From Sphingomonas hankookensis (GTDB lineage Bacteria; Pseudomonadota; Alphaproteobacteria; Sphingomonadales; Sphingomonadaceae), in contig NZ_JAKREV010000001.1 in assembly GCF_022664465.1 (NCBI RefSeq), positions 682,001-746,000 on the forward strand: DNA of 64,000 nucleotides, given 5' to 3'. How positions within the stretch are numbered: the stretch's first letter is position 1; the number at the start of each line of letters is the position of its first letter. The notes beneath the pieces were generated by a model. It was not told where the DNA came from and did no database searches. It worked only from the letters and a program-made list of their open reading frames with translations. A program made the position numbers and the translations under genes. Of this stretch, positions 49,996 to 58,402 are shown piece after piece.

Positions 49996-52848
49996 TTACT
50001 TCGCCGCGGCCGGAGCGTTCGCCGGCGTCGCCGACACCACCTCCACCGGCAGGCCGAGCCCGTCAAGCTGCGGACGGACGATGCTGGCATCGCCGACCAC
50101 CACATAGACGAAGCGATTGGGGTCGATTGACGCGCGTGCCGCAGCGTCAAGTTGGCTGGCGTTCAGCGCGCGATATTTTTGCGGCAAGGTCGCCTGGTAA
50201 TTGTCCGGACGGCCGAGGAAGTCGTTGCTGCGCATCGCGCCCAGCACCGCGCCCGCGGTTTCGTACGTACCGGCCAGCTGGCGAGTCTCACCATCGATCG
50301 AACGGCGGAATTCGACGGGCGTCACGCCATTGGCCCCGAGGAACCCGTTGATCTGTTCGCGCAGCGACGCGATCGCCGGGCCGGTCTTGTCGGCCTGTAC
50401 CGGCGCGTTGATGACGTACGGCACCGCATTCTGCATCAGCTGGTAGCCGCCGCGTGCGCCATAGGACCAGTGCTTGGCTTCGCGCAGGTCCATGTTGATC
50501 CGGCTGAGGAAGCCCGAGCCGAGCACGGTGTTGGCGGTGGTCGCCGCCAGCGTGTCCGACTTCGCCTGTACCGGCGTCATCTGTCCGGCGACGATCAGCG
50601 ACTGCGGCGAATTGGGCCGGTCGACCAGCACGATCTTCGGCGTCGTGGTCGCACGCTGCGCCGGGAACGTCTTGGTCCCCGCCGCACCCGTCGCCTGCCA
50701 GTTGCCGAGCGACGCGTTCAGCGCCTGCTGCACTTCGGCCAGCGGGCGGTCGGACACGACGAACACCTTCGCCTTGTCCGGACGCAGCCAGGCGCCCCGC
50801 CATGCGACCAGATCGTCGCGCTTCATCGCCATGACCGCCGCCGGATCGCCCACGCCCGCCGCCAGCTTGGCGTAGGGCGAGTTGGCGCCATAGAGCAACG
50901 GCGGCAGCGTCATGTCGGCCAGCCCCTGCGGGTTGGTACGCTGCTGCCCGATCTGCGCCAGCACCTGCCCGCGCACCCGCTCCAGCTCGTTCGCGTCGAA
51001 CGCCGGGTTGCGCAGCACGTCGGCGAACAACATGGTCGCGCTGTTCAGATTGGCGCTGGGCACTTCGAAACCGATCGTCGTCTGATCGGCCGAATTGCCG
51101 CCGCTCATCTGCATGCCGAGCTTTTCCTTGGCCTCGGCCATCGCGATCGAGTTGCGGGTGGTGGTGCCCTCGTCGATCAGCGACAGCGTCATGCCCGCCG
51201 TGCCGAGCTTGCCCGCGACGTCGGCGGCGGTGCCGGCGTCGAACACCATCGACATCTGCGTCACCGGCACGGCGGTCCGCTGGGCATAGATCAGCTCCAT
51301 GCCGTTCGACAGGCGGCTGCGCGTGACCTGCGGGAATTGCAGCGCGGCGCCGGAGTCGGCGACGCCCGGCATGGCGCCGCGGGTGCCCTTGAACGGGGTT
51401 TCGGGTGCAGCGGGCACGGCGGGGGCGGCAGCGATGGCCTTGGCCTCCTCATACCCCTCGCGCTTCCCGTTCTCGACGATCAGCGTGTAGGCCGGGCGCG
51501 ACATCCACTTCTGGGCCGCGGCGCGGGCACGGTCCGGCGTCATCGTCGCCAGGGCGTTCAGTTCCTTTTTGTAGAAACCCGGATCGTTCGAATACAGCTC
51601 GCCCGACGCCAGCGTCACCGCCTTGCCACCGAAGCCGCCGACCGATTCCAGCCCGCCGATCGTGTTCGACACCTGCGTCGTGGCGACGCGCGCGACCTCG
51701 TCCGCGGTCGGACCGGTGCGCAGATAATCGGCGATCATCTGATCGAGCTTCGCCTCGACGATCTTCGCATCGACGCCCGGCTTCACAACCGCGCGGACGA
51801 TCAGCATGCCCGCCTGTGCCAGCGACTGGACACCGGCCGACACCTGCACCGCCAGCTTGTCCTTCTTGACCAGTTCGTTGTCGAGCCGCGACGAGGCGAG
51901 GCCGCCGAACGCGCTCATCGCCACGTCGAGCGCAGGGGCGTCGGGATCGTTCAGGCCCGGCACCGGCCAGACCTTCATGATCATCGTCGCGGCGACATTG
52001 TCCTTCATCACCTCGCGCACCGGCGCAGCGAGCGTCGGTACCTCGATCTTCGGCAGGACCGATTCGGGGCCCTTGGCGATCTTGCCGAAATATTTCTCGA
52101 CCAGCGGGCGCGCTTCCTTGGCGTCGATGTCGCCGGCCAGCACCAGCACCGCGTTGTTGGGGCCATAATGGCTGCGGAACCAGTTCTTCACGTCCTCAAG
52201 GCTGGCGGCGTCGAGGTCGGCCATCGAGCCGATCACCGAGTGGTGATAGGGGTGGCCGACGGGGAAGATGCCCTCGGTCATCTTGTAGCGGACGAGGCCG
52301 TAGGGCTGGTTGTCGCCCTGCCGCTTTTCGTTCTGCACGACGCCGCGCTGCTCATCGAGCACGCCCTGCGTCACCGCGCCGAGCAGATAGCCCATGCGGT
52401 CGGATTCGAGGAACAGCGCACGGTCGAGCGCGGGCTTGGGCACCGTTTCGAAATAATTTGTGCGGTCGTAGCTGGTGGTGCCGTTCAGGTCGGTCGCCCC
52501 GATCGAGCGCAGCGGATCGAAGAAATCGCCCGGCGCATTTTCCGACCCGTTGAACATCAGATGCTCGAACAGATGCGCGAACCCGGTCTTGCCCTTCGGC
52601 TCGTGCTTCGACCCGACGTCATACCAGACCGACACCGCGACGATCGGCGCCTTGCGGTCGGTATGGGTGATGACCGTCAGGCCGTTGGCCAGGGTGAATT
52701 TTTCGTAGGGAATGTTCACCGGCGCGACCAGCGCGGACAGCGGCGCGGCCTTTACCGGCGGTGCGGCGGGCGCCGGCGCCTGGGCCAGCGCGGGCGCACT
52801 GGCAAGGGCCGTGGATGCAAGCAGGACGGTTGCGACGGTACGGAACAT
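49996..52848 (-). CDS. M16 family zinc metallopeptidase, two-domain, secreted
   Basis: A 950-residue secreted protein with a signal peptide (LASTALASAPALAQ) and two M16 halves. The first holds the inverted zinc motif HLFEH (His92, Glu95, His96), within GFAHLFEHLMFNGSEN. The second half (from about 510) has lost the motif and serves as the partner domain, as in PqqL-like peptidases. It probably degrades peptides in the periplasm or at the surface. Confidence 0.93.
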   Translation of the reverse strand: MFRTVATVLLASTALASAPALAQAPAPAAPPVKAAPLSALVAPVNIPYEKFTLANGLTVITHTDRKAPIVAVSVWYDVGSKHEPKGKTGFAHLFEHLMFNGSENAPGDFFDPLRSIGATDLNGTTSYDRTNYFETVPKPALDRALFLESDRMGYLLGAVTQGVLDEQRGVVQNEKRQGDNQPYGLVRYKMTEGIFPVGHPYHHSVIGSMADLDAASLEDVKNWFRSHYGPNNAVLVLAGDIDAKEARPLVEKYFGKIAKGPESVLPKIEVPTLAAPVREVMKDNVAATMIMKVWPVPGLNDPDAPALDVAMSAFGGLASSRLDNELVKKDKLAVQVSAGVQSLAQAGMLIVRAVVKPGVDAKIVEAKLDQMIADYLRTGPTADEVARVATTQVSNTIGGLESVGGFGGKAVTLASGELYSNDPGFYKKELNALATMTPDRARAAAQKWMSRPAYTLIVENGKREGYEEAKAIAAAPAVPAAPETPFKGTRGAMPGVADSGAALQFPQVTRSRLSNGMELIYAQRTAVPVTQMSMVFDAGTAADVAGKLGTAGMTLSLIDEGTTTRNSIAMAEAKEKLGMQMSGGNSADQTTIGFEVPSANLNSATMLFADVLRNPAFDANELERVRGQVLAQIGQQRTNPQGLADMTLPPLLYGANSPYAKLAAGVGDPAAVMAMKRDDLVAWRGAWLRPDKAKVFVVSDRPLAEVQQALNASLGNWQATGAAGTKTFPAQRATTTPKIVLVDRPNSPQSLIVAGQMTPVQAKSDTLAATTANTVLGSGFLSRINMDLREAKHWSYGARGGYQLMQNAVPYVINAPVQADKTGPAIASLREQINGFLGANGVTPVEFRRSIDGETRQLAGTYETAGAVLGAMRSNDFLGRPDNYQATLPQKYRALNASQLDAAARASIDPNRFVYVVVGDASIVRPQLDGLGLPVEVVSATPANAPAAAK

Positions 52849-52962
52849 GGAACCCCACCCATTATCGATAAACGGAATGACGGTGTATGGCGCGGATCAG
52901 GACTGCGCAAGACGGTTCCGTTGCCGAAGATCGGCCAACGTCTTGCGAGACTGTAACATATA

Positions 52963-53187
52963 ATGTCCCCGGACCGATTGGCCCGATTGGCTGTTTTCAT
53001 GTGGCTTTCAGTGACTATGTTGCAACGCGCCATGACCATTCCATTCGAAACATTTCGCGCGCTCCTGCCCTTTTCGGACCGGTTCGACCGTCTGTTGGCG
53101 ATCGGCTGGGAGGATGTGGGAGGTGTCGTCCTCGCCATGGGGGCGGTAGCCTTCATGACCGCGCTGGGTGCTTTGCGTTCGCGCTGA
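52963..53187 (+). CDS. Possible small membrane protein (74 aa)
   Basis: A 74-residue frame with two hydrophobic parts (LARLAVFMWLSVTML and VGGVVLAMGAVAFMTALGAL). No good ribosome binding site precedes ATG 52963. An internal ATG at 53035 would give 50 residues. Codon use in the last two thirds is GC3-rich as in real genes. No family recognised; it may be spurious. Confidence 0.4.
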   Translation: MSPDRLARLAVFMWLSVTMLQRAMTIPFETFRALLPFSDRFDRLLAIGWEDVGGVVLAMGAVAFMTALGALRSR

Positions 53188-53265
53188 CGCCCGGCTTCCA
53201 CAGCATTGCTGCGTAGCAACATTTTCCTGAAGCGCTCGCGTTCACGGAACCAAGGGTATTTGCGT

Positions 53266-53727
53266 ATGATCCGATCGACTGTGGCCGTGCTGGCCGGAAC
53301 GATGCTGGCCGCGTGCGGCGCATCGACCGCGCCCGCCCCCGAAGCGCCGATGAACACCACGGTCGACCTGCGACACCTGGTCGAAACCGAAGTGGCCGGT
53401 AACGGCATCGAACGCTATCCGCTGGAGGGGGTCGAGATTCCGACGCCGTCGGATGCGCAGTCGCGCTACGAGGTGCTGCGCCAGCGCCGCACCGCCGCCG
53501 GCACGATCATCGCCATCCTGCGCCAGCAGCGCGGTGACCGGTTCGTCTATGCCCGCACCGAACTGGATTGCGAGCGCAACCTGTTCCACGTCGTCGGCGT
53601 CGCGGATACGCGGGCGCATGTCGAAACGAACGTAGCGCATGACGGGCCGCTGCGCCCGACGACAGACATGCCGCTGCGCCAGGAACTGTCGCGCTTCATC
53701 TGCGCGCGGACGACGGCGCCGGTCTGA
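53266..53727 (+). CDS. Small lipoprotein-like secreted protein
   Basis: A 153-residue protein with a lipobox MLAACG (Cys near 17) after a short signal peptide. The mature part is alpha/beta with VDLRHLVETEVAGNG, a hydrophobic AAGTIIAILRQQ and two further Cys residues (ELDCERN, FICART) that could form a disulfide. No domain recognised. It converges with the membrane protein at 53730, two bases from stop to stop. Confidence 0.7.
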   Translation: MIRSTVAVLAGTMLAACGASTAPAPEAPMNTTVDLRHLVETEVAGNGIERYPLEGVEIPTPSDAQSRYEVLRQRRTAAGTIIAILRQQRGDRFVYARTELDCERNLFHVVGVADTRAHVETNVAHDGPLRPTTDMPLRQELSRFICARTTAPV

Positions 53728-53729
53728 TC

Positions 53730-54728
53730 CTATTCGCCCGTCGGCGGGACCGCCGGCGTGGCGACCTCCGCTTCGAACGCCGGATCGGGATCGGCGACAG
53801 GCAACGTACCGCGGCGGCGTTCGAAGCTGGTCAGCAGGAAGAACAACAGGTTGCTCCCCTGCGTCAGCGCGCCGCCGGCCAGCAGCAACCCGGCCATCGC
53901 CGCCCGCGGGCCGTCGATGATGTGGCTCATCTCCAGCGCGGCGGACAGGAACAGCAGGTCGCGATTGGGTACGATCGGCAGGCGGCTGATGACCATCTGC
54001 ACCGTCAGGAAGGTGATCCAGACGCCCAGCGGCTGACCGGGCAACACGATCGCCCATTGCGTCGCCTGCAACAGCACGACGATCAGGATGCGCCCGACAT
54101 GGATGCCGAGCACCGCGCCGGCAGTCCCCCAGCGCACCGACAATATCTGTTTGCGCAGGCGGAGCAGCAGCGGGGTCAGGAACGCGGCGACCAGCAACGC
54201 GGCAAGGATCGCGCCGCCCGCCGAATGGAGCCAGTCGGCGATCCATTTGGAGCGCCCGGTCGCCATGAAGATGATTAGCAGGCAGGACGTGATCGCTGCC
54301 GACGCCAGCGCCGACAGGATCGCATTGTCCTTGATCGCCAGCAGCAGCGTCTTGGACGCGATGCCCAGCCGCTGTCGTGCCCAGACGAACAGATAGAGTT
54401 CGCCCGAATAACCGACCAACGCCGAATTGAAGACGCGCTTGCGCACGAACACCGGCAGGCTGCCCGGCATCGGGCGGCCGAGCAGCAGGCGGAAGATCCA
54501 CACCTCCGACACCGGCAGCGCCATGAACATCACGACGAACAGGATGTAGAACCACGGCGTGCGCGGCAACGCGGCGGCGACGTTGCTCCACCCGATCGCA
54601 CGCACCTTCAGCACCAGCCACAACAGCACGCCGACGAAGAACAGCGCGCGGAACACCTTGCCTGCCCACGCGGCAGCCGGCGTCTGCGACCAGTCGTGCA
54701 GCCGCTGCCCGTATTCCGACAGCGTCAA
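53730..54728 (-). CDS. Multi-pass membrane protein, LPG-synthase-TM/UPF0104-like
   Basis: A 332-residue inner-membrane protein with about eight helices. A Trp/Asn-rich N-terminal part is followed by VFNSALVGYSGELYLFVWARQRLG, which recalls the YGELYR-type segment of lysylphosphatidylglycerol synthase TM-region/UPF0104 proteins. TTG at 54728 is the only start with a proper length; it overlaps the stop of the upstream glycosyltransferase gene (TTGA). The location suggests a role in glycan or lipid export or synthesis, which is inference. Confidence 0.7.
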   Translation of the reverse strand: MTLSEYGQRLHDWSQTPAAAWAGKVFRALFFVGVLLWLVLKVRAIGWSNVAAALPRTPWFYILFVVMFMALPVSEVWIFRLLLGRPMPGSLPVFVRKRVFNSALVGYSGELYLFVWARQRLGIASKTLLLAIKDNAILSALASAAITSCLLIIFMATGRSKWIADWLHSAGGAILAALLVAAFLTPLLLRLRKQILSVRWGTAGAVLGIHVGRILIVVLLQATQWAIVLPGQPLGVWITFLTVQMVISRLPIVPNRDLLFLSAALEMSHIIDGPRAAMAGLLLAGGALTQGSNLLFFLLTSFERRRGTLPVADPDPAFEAEVATPAVPPTGE

Positions 54729-55501
54729 GCGAACACCCCGGCCTTGCGCGAATCGGCGACGAACGCGTCGAACGCGGCGCGCGTTTCGCGGTCGAGGCGG
54801 AAGCGCGAATGGCGCCAGACCCCGCCGGGCAGGAAGCGGCGCGCCGCATATTCGATCGCGGCGGCGGGCGTATTGCGCACGCGACGTTCGAAATGGGTTC
54901 GCTCCCACGTATTGCCGCCGTGGAAGGCGCGGACGAACAGACCGGGGGCGTCGAGCACGCCGATCCGCTCCATCGGCCAGTGCGCGAGAAAGTCGGAATC
55001 CTCGCCGCGGCGCTTTTCGGGATAGCGGGCAGTCGGGTCGGCGCGGTGGACGATGCTGCCGGGTACGCCCGGCTCCAGCGTGCCGACATAGGGATGGTCG
55101 AACCATTCGGGGGCGTCGAGATGCATCAGCGTGCCGCGCAGGACACAGGCGTCCTTGCCCGAGTCCAGCACCGCGACCTGCCGCGCCAGCCGGTCGGGAT
55201 GGTACCAGTCGTCATCGTCCCACTGCGCGACGATGGCACCACGGGCGAGGTCGAGCGTGCGGTTGCGCAAACGCCCCAGCGTCGTCTCGGGCGTCTTGGC
55301 CACGCGGTCGTAGCGCAGGCGGTCGGGGGGGATCGCGGCAAACAGCGGCGTATAATCCTGCTCGCCATCGTCGACGACGACCAGCTCGCGATTGCCCCAG
55401 CGTTGCGCGAGGAAACAGTCGACCGCGCGCCGCGCCAGTCCGGCACGGTTCGCGGTCACCATCACGCAGCTTACCCGCGCGCCGTCGTCGGACCAGTTCA
55501 T
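54725..55501 (-). CDS. Glycosyltransferase family 2
   Basis: A 258-residue GT-A enzyme without membrane segments. It begins VSCVMVTANRAGLARRAVDCFL. It has LVVVDDGE (first nucleotide-sugar site) near 40, the metal-binding WDDDDWYHPDRL near 95 and an RGEDSDFL (ED base motif) near 173. It transfers a sugar from a nucleotide donor to an unknown acceptor. The ATG at 55501 is used. It is followed by the UPF0104-like membrane protein, coupled by overlap, and is divergent from two further glycosyltransferases. Confidence 0.9.
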   Translation of the reverse strand: MNWSDDGARVSCVMVTANRAGLARRAVDCFLAQRWGNRELVVVDDGEQDYTPLFAAIPPDRLRYDRVAKTPETTLGRLRNRTLDLARGAIVAQWDDDDWYHPDRLARQVAVLDSGKDACVLRGTLMHLDAPEWFDHPYVGTLEPGVPGSIVHRADPTARYPEKRRGEDSDFLAHWPMERIGVLDAPGLFVRAFHGGNTWERTHFERRVRNTPAAAIEYAARRFLPGGVWRHSRFRLDRETRAAFDAFVADSRKAGVFA

Positions 55502-55578
55502 CGCCTGCGCCTTAGCTGGCCAAACGCACATCGACAATCGGGTGGCGCGACGCCGCCCGCGCTGGTAGCCCGGCGGGG

Positions 55579-56634
55579 ATGCGGATCGTGTTCGTCCTCA
55601 CCTATCCCACCCATCACGGGATTGCCGATGTCGGCGAGTGGCTGCGCTGGGACAATCGCGACCGGCGGATGCCGGGCATCCTGGCGGAGCTGGGCGCCGA
55701 GGTCGAGCTGTGGGGCTTGGCGAAGGAACCGCTCGATACCGTGTCGACGCTGCCGGGTATCGCCCCCTACCCCATCCGGCTGTTCGCGCCGTCGAACCCG
55801 CAGGCCAGGACCCGCGACCAGAAAAGCGATGCGATGATCGTCGCGGCGAAGACCGATCCGGCGACGCTGTTCGTCCTGATCGGCAGTAATGGCGGCGCGG
55901 GGTTCGACCTGTACGATCGCGTGCTGCGGCCCGACAGGCGGCGCTTCGCGGTAGTCATCGGCGGCGACTGGTGGAGCCGGATCGTGCCACGCGCCGCGTT
56001 CGTGTTCCCCGAATCGGCGGTGCAGGAGGCGAAGCTGACCCAGCCGGGCTGGCGGATGTGGCGGCAGACGGTGCCGGACGCGCGGATGCAGCGGCTGCCC
56101 AAGACGATCGACACCGATCGCTTCGCGCCGATCAAGGCGGAGAAGCGGTTCGACGTGATCGCCACCAGCCGGCTGACGCCCTACAAGCGCTTCGACGAGA
56201 TCGCCGCGCTTGGCGAAACCCACCGCGTGGCGGTGATCGGCGACGGGCCGCAGGCGGCGGACCTGCAACGGCGCTTTCCGCAAGTCGAGTGGCTGGGGCA
56301 TGTCCCCAATGCGCAGGTGCCGACGATGCTGGCGCAGGCGCGGCTGTTCTTCCACGCCGGGCGGCGCGACTATTTCCCGCGAGCGATCCCGGAGGCGATG
56401 GCGTGCGGCCTGCCCGTGGCGGCGTTCGACGACCGGATCGGGCCGGACGTCATCCCGCCCGAGTGCGGCCTGCTGGTATGCGATGCCGATTACCGGGCGC
56501 AGGTCGCGGCGCTGCTGGCCGATCCGGCCGCGCTTGCGGCGATGGGTGCGGCGGCGCGAGCGCACGCGGTGGCGACGCACGGGGCGCGGTCGTCGGAGGC
56601 GGCGTGCCGGCGGTTGATGGAACTGGCGGCATGA
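55579..56634 (+). CDS. Glycosyltransferase, GT-B fold (family 1/4)
   Basis: A 351-residue GT-B protein. The N-terminal domain is short. The C-terminal domain shows the family pattern TSRLTPYKRFDEIAAL near 200, then VAVIGDGPQA, VEWLGHVPNAQVPTMLAQA and the EX7E part FFHAGRRDYFPRAIPEAMACGLPVAAF. It is translationally coupled to the next gene (ATGA). Donor and acceptor unknown. Confidence 0.9.
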   Translation: MRIVFVLTYPTHHGIADVGEWLRWDNRDRRMPGILAELGAEVELWGLAKEPLDTVSTLPGIAPYPIRLFAPSNPQARTRDQKSDAMIVAAKTDPATLFVLIGSNGGAGFDLYDRVLRPDRRRFAVVIGGDWWSRIVPRAAFVFPESAVQEAKLTQPGWRMWRQTVPDARMQRLPKTIDTDRFAPIKAEKRFDVIATSRLTPYKRFDEIAALGETHRVAVIGDGPQAADLQRRFPQVEWLGHVPNAQVPTMLAQARLFFHAGRRDYFPRAIPEAMACGLPVAAFDDRIGPDVIPPECGLLVCDADYRAQVAALLADPAALAAMGAAARAHAVATHGARSSEAACRRLMELAA

Positions 56635-57401
56635 CGCGCTGGACCTTCGTCATCGCCTATTACAACGAAGCGGACTTTTTGGGCACGACGCTGGCCGCGC
56701 TGGCGGCGCAGACCGTGCCGTTCCGGCTGGTGCTGGTCGACAACGGATCGACCGACGGATCGGACAAGATCGCCCAAGCCTTTGCCGCGACGGGGGTAGA
56801 GGTGGTGAACCTGTCGGAGGCGCGGCCGGGCAAGATCCACGCGCTGGAGACGGCAATGGGGGCGCTGACCACCGAATTCTGCGCGTTCGGCGATGCCGAC
56901 ACCTTCTACCCGCCGCACTATCTGGCCGAGGCGGAGCGGGCGTTCGATGCCGACCCGCGCACGGTGGCGGTGATGGCGCTGGGCGTCGATGCGTCGAGGC
57001 AGCGGCTGCGGCGAGCATTCTATGCAGGGATCGTCACGAAACTGCTGTCGAAACAGACGCATACCGGCGGATATGGACAGGCGTTTCGAACGTCGGCGCT
57101 GATGGACGCCGGCGGGTTTTCCGAGGCGCAGTGGCCGTACGTGCTGCTCGACCACGAGATCATGCAGCGCGTCATGAAGCTAGGGCGGGTCGTCTATCCG
57201 TTTAATTTCTGGGCAAAACCGTCGCCGCGGCGGTCGGACCGGCGGCGGGTGCGCTGGACGCTGACCGAACGGCTTTTATACCATACGACGCCGTTCGCGG
57301 CGAAGGACTGGTATTTCTATCGCTTCCTGGGACCAAGGCTGAAGGCACGCGGGATTACCCATTTGAATTTGCGGGATAAACCGTGGGAAACGAAGGCGTA
57401 G
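56631..57401 (+). CDS. Glycosyltransferase family 2
   Basis: A 256-residue GT-A enzyme. It begins TFVIAYYNEADFLGTTL, followed by LVLVDNGSTDGS near 35, FCAFGDADTFYPP (DXD motif) near 85 and VLLDHEIMQR near 175. The start overlaps the stop of the GT-B gene, so these two probably work in the same glycan pathway with the divergent GT2 and the membrane protein. Confidence 0.9.
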   Translation: MTRWTFVIAYYNEADFLGTTLAALAAQTVPFRLVLVDNGSTDGSDKIAQAFAATGVEVVNLSEARPGKIHALETAMGALTTEFCAFGDADTFYPPHYLAEAERAFDADPRTVAVMALGVDASRQRLRRAFYAGIVTKLLSKQTHTGGYGQAFRTSALMDAGGFSEAQWPYVLLDHEIMQRVMKLGRVVYPFNFWAKPSPRRSDRRRVRWTLTERLLYHTTPFAAKDWYFYRFLGPRLKARGITHLNLRDKPWETKA

Positions 57402-57407
57402 GCCGGT

Positions 57408-57432
57408 CCAAAGTTCACTAAGTTCACACTCG
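57408..57432. repeat. Short repeat 'CCAAAGTTCACTAAGTTCACAC' (family E)
   Basis: Reads TCCAAAGTTCACTAAGTTCACACTCG and matches 45212-45240 over more than 20 bases. It starts 7 bases after the glycosyltransferase stop. Confidence 0.75.
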
Positions 57433-57568
57433 TGCGCGTTTTGTGGCGGCTGTGGTTTTCGGGCGGGTCCGGGTCGGGATGTTTCGGCAGAGAGAAAGAA
57501 CCGGCGGAGCATGGCATGGTGGAGGCGCTGTAGGAAAGCGGTCGCCAATCGATCCGCGCGATCGATCC

Positions 57569-57650
57569 GTCGCCCCAGCGTAGGCTGGGGTCTCAAGCGG
57601 CTCTTGTCCCGCACCACAACCGGGAGATCCCAGCCTTCGCTGGGATGACG
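57569..57650. repeat. Dispersed palindromic repeat (family A)
   Basis: CGTCGCCCCAGCGTAGGCTG ... CAGCCTTCGCTGGGATGACG, full inverted pair in the 275-base gap between convergent genes. The rest of the gap shows no gene. Confidence 0.85.
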
Positions 57651-57676
57651 TGCGGGTCGATGTACAGCGGTCCGAG

Positions 57677-58159
57677 CTATGTCGGCAACGATCCACGCTC
57701 GCACGCCGCAATCGCCAATTGCACGAGTCCATCGAAGCCGGGGTCGTCCGTCGGGTCGGCCCACCGTCGCAACGCATCGGCCAGACGCGGGTCGGCGACG
57801 ATCGTTGCCGCCTCAAACACGTTCACAAGAACGGTGTCGGCGGCCAAAGCCTGCTGAACATAGGGAAGTGCGAGCCCCCGATCTTTTTGCGCAAGACCTC
57901 GCAGTGCTTCCGCCGCCACCCTACGGGACGGATCACCTGTCGCCACCAGCAAGGTATCGCGGATGGCTGGTGTATCCAGTTCGGAGTTACCGAGGATGAA
58001 CGCCGCCCAATCCCGATTGGCCGCGTCTGCGTCGGCCAGACAGGCGATCACACGCTGCAAATTATGTTCGGCAAACTCACTGCCCGCCAACGGCGCATCT
58101 TCGTTCAACACGTCGATCAGGAAATCGGACGTTGGCTGGTAGCCAGCATGATCGCGCAT
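57677..58159 (-). CDS. HEAT-repeat protein
   Basis: A 160-residue all-helical protein. Helix pairs repeat with roughly 35-residue spacing: VIACLADADAANRDWAAFILG, then IRDTLLVATGDPSRRVAAEALRGLA, VNVFEAATIVADPRLADALRRW and a last FDGLVQLAIAAC. These are HEAT (PBS-lyase-like) repeats used as a protein-interaction scaffold. No catalytic residue is seen. It is on the same strand as tusA but 39 bases away. Confidence 0.82.
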   Translation of the reverse strand: MRDHAGYQPTSDFLIDVLNEDAPLAGSEFAEHNLQRVIACLADADAANRDWAAFILGNSELDTPAIRDTLLVATGDPSRRVAAEALRGLAQKDRGLALPYVQQALAADTVLVNVFEAATIVADPRLADALRRWADPTDDPGFDGLVQLAIAACERGSLPT

Positions 58160-58198
58160 CGGCGCGTTACCTTGCGGACGATAGTGATGCCGGTACGA

Positions 58199-58402
58199 TT
58201 ACAACGATCGCTCCACCCGGAACACCCCCTCGCCCACCACCTCCAGCCACGCGCCGACCGCTGTCGCGGCACTCGCCAGTTCGCCGGCCGCGCGCGGGTC
58301 GTCGGCTGCGATTTCCACCACCGCCGCCCCGTCGCGCAATGCCCTGGCCAGCCGGATGGCCGGCCACGGACAGCGCATGCCGCGGGCGTCGATGCGGGTC
58401 AC
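58199..58402 (-). CDS. tusA: TusA-like sulfurtransferase
   Basis: A 67-residue TusA/SirA-family protein. The active Cys is in GMRCPWPAIRLA (the CPxP motif) near residue 11. It relays persulfide sulfur for tRNA thiolation or other sulfur transfer. The GTG start overlaps the der stop codon (GTGA), so it is coupled to der. Confidence 0.9.
   Translation of the reverse strand: MTRIDARGMRCPWPAIRLARALRDGAAVVEIAADDPRAAGELASAATAVGAWLEVVGEGVFRVERSL

Noticed and set aside
50152..52956. 934-codon plus-strand frame opposite the M16 peptidase
   Set aside because: Shadow frame. The minus strand has a signal peptide, HxxEH and full family length.
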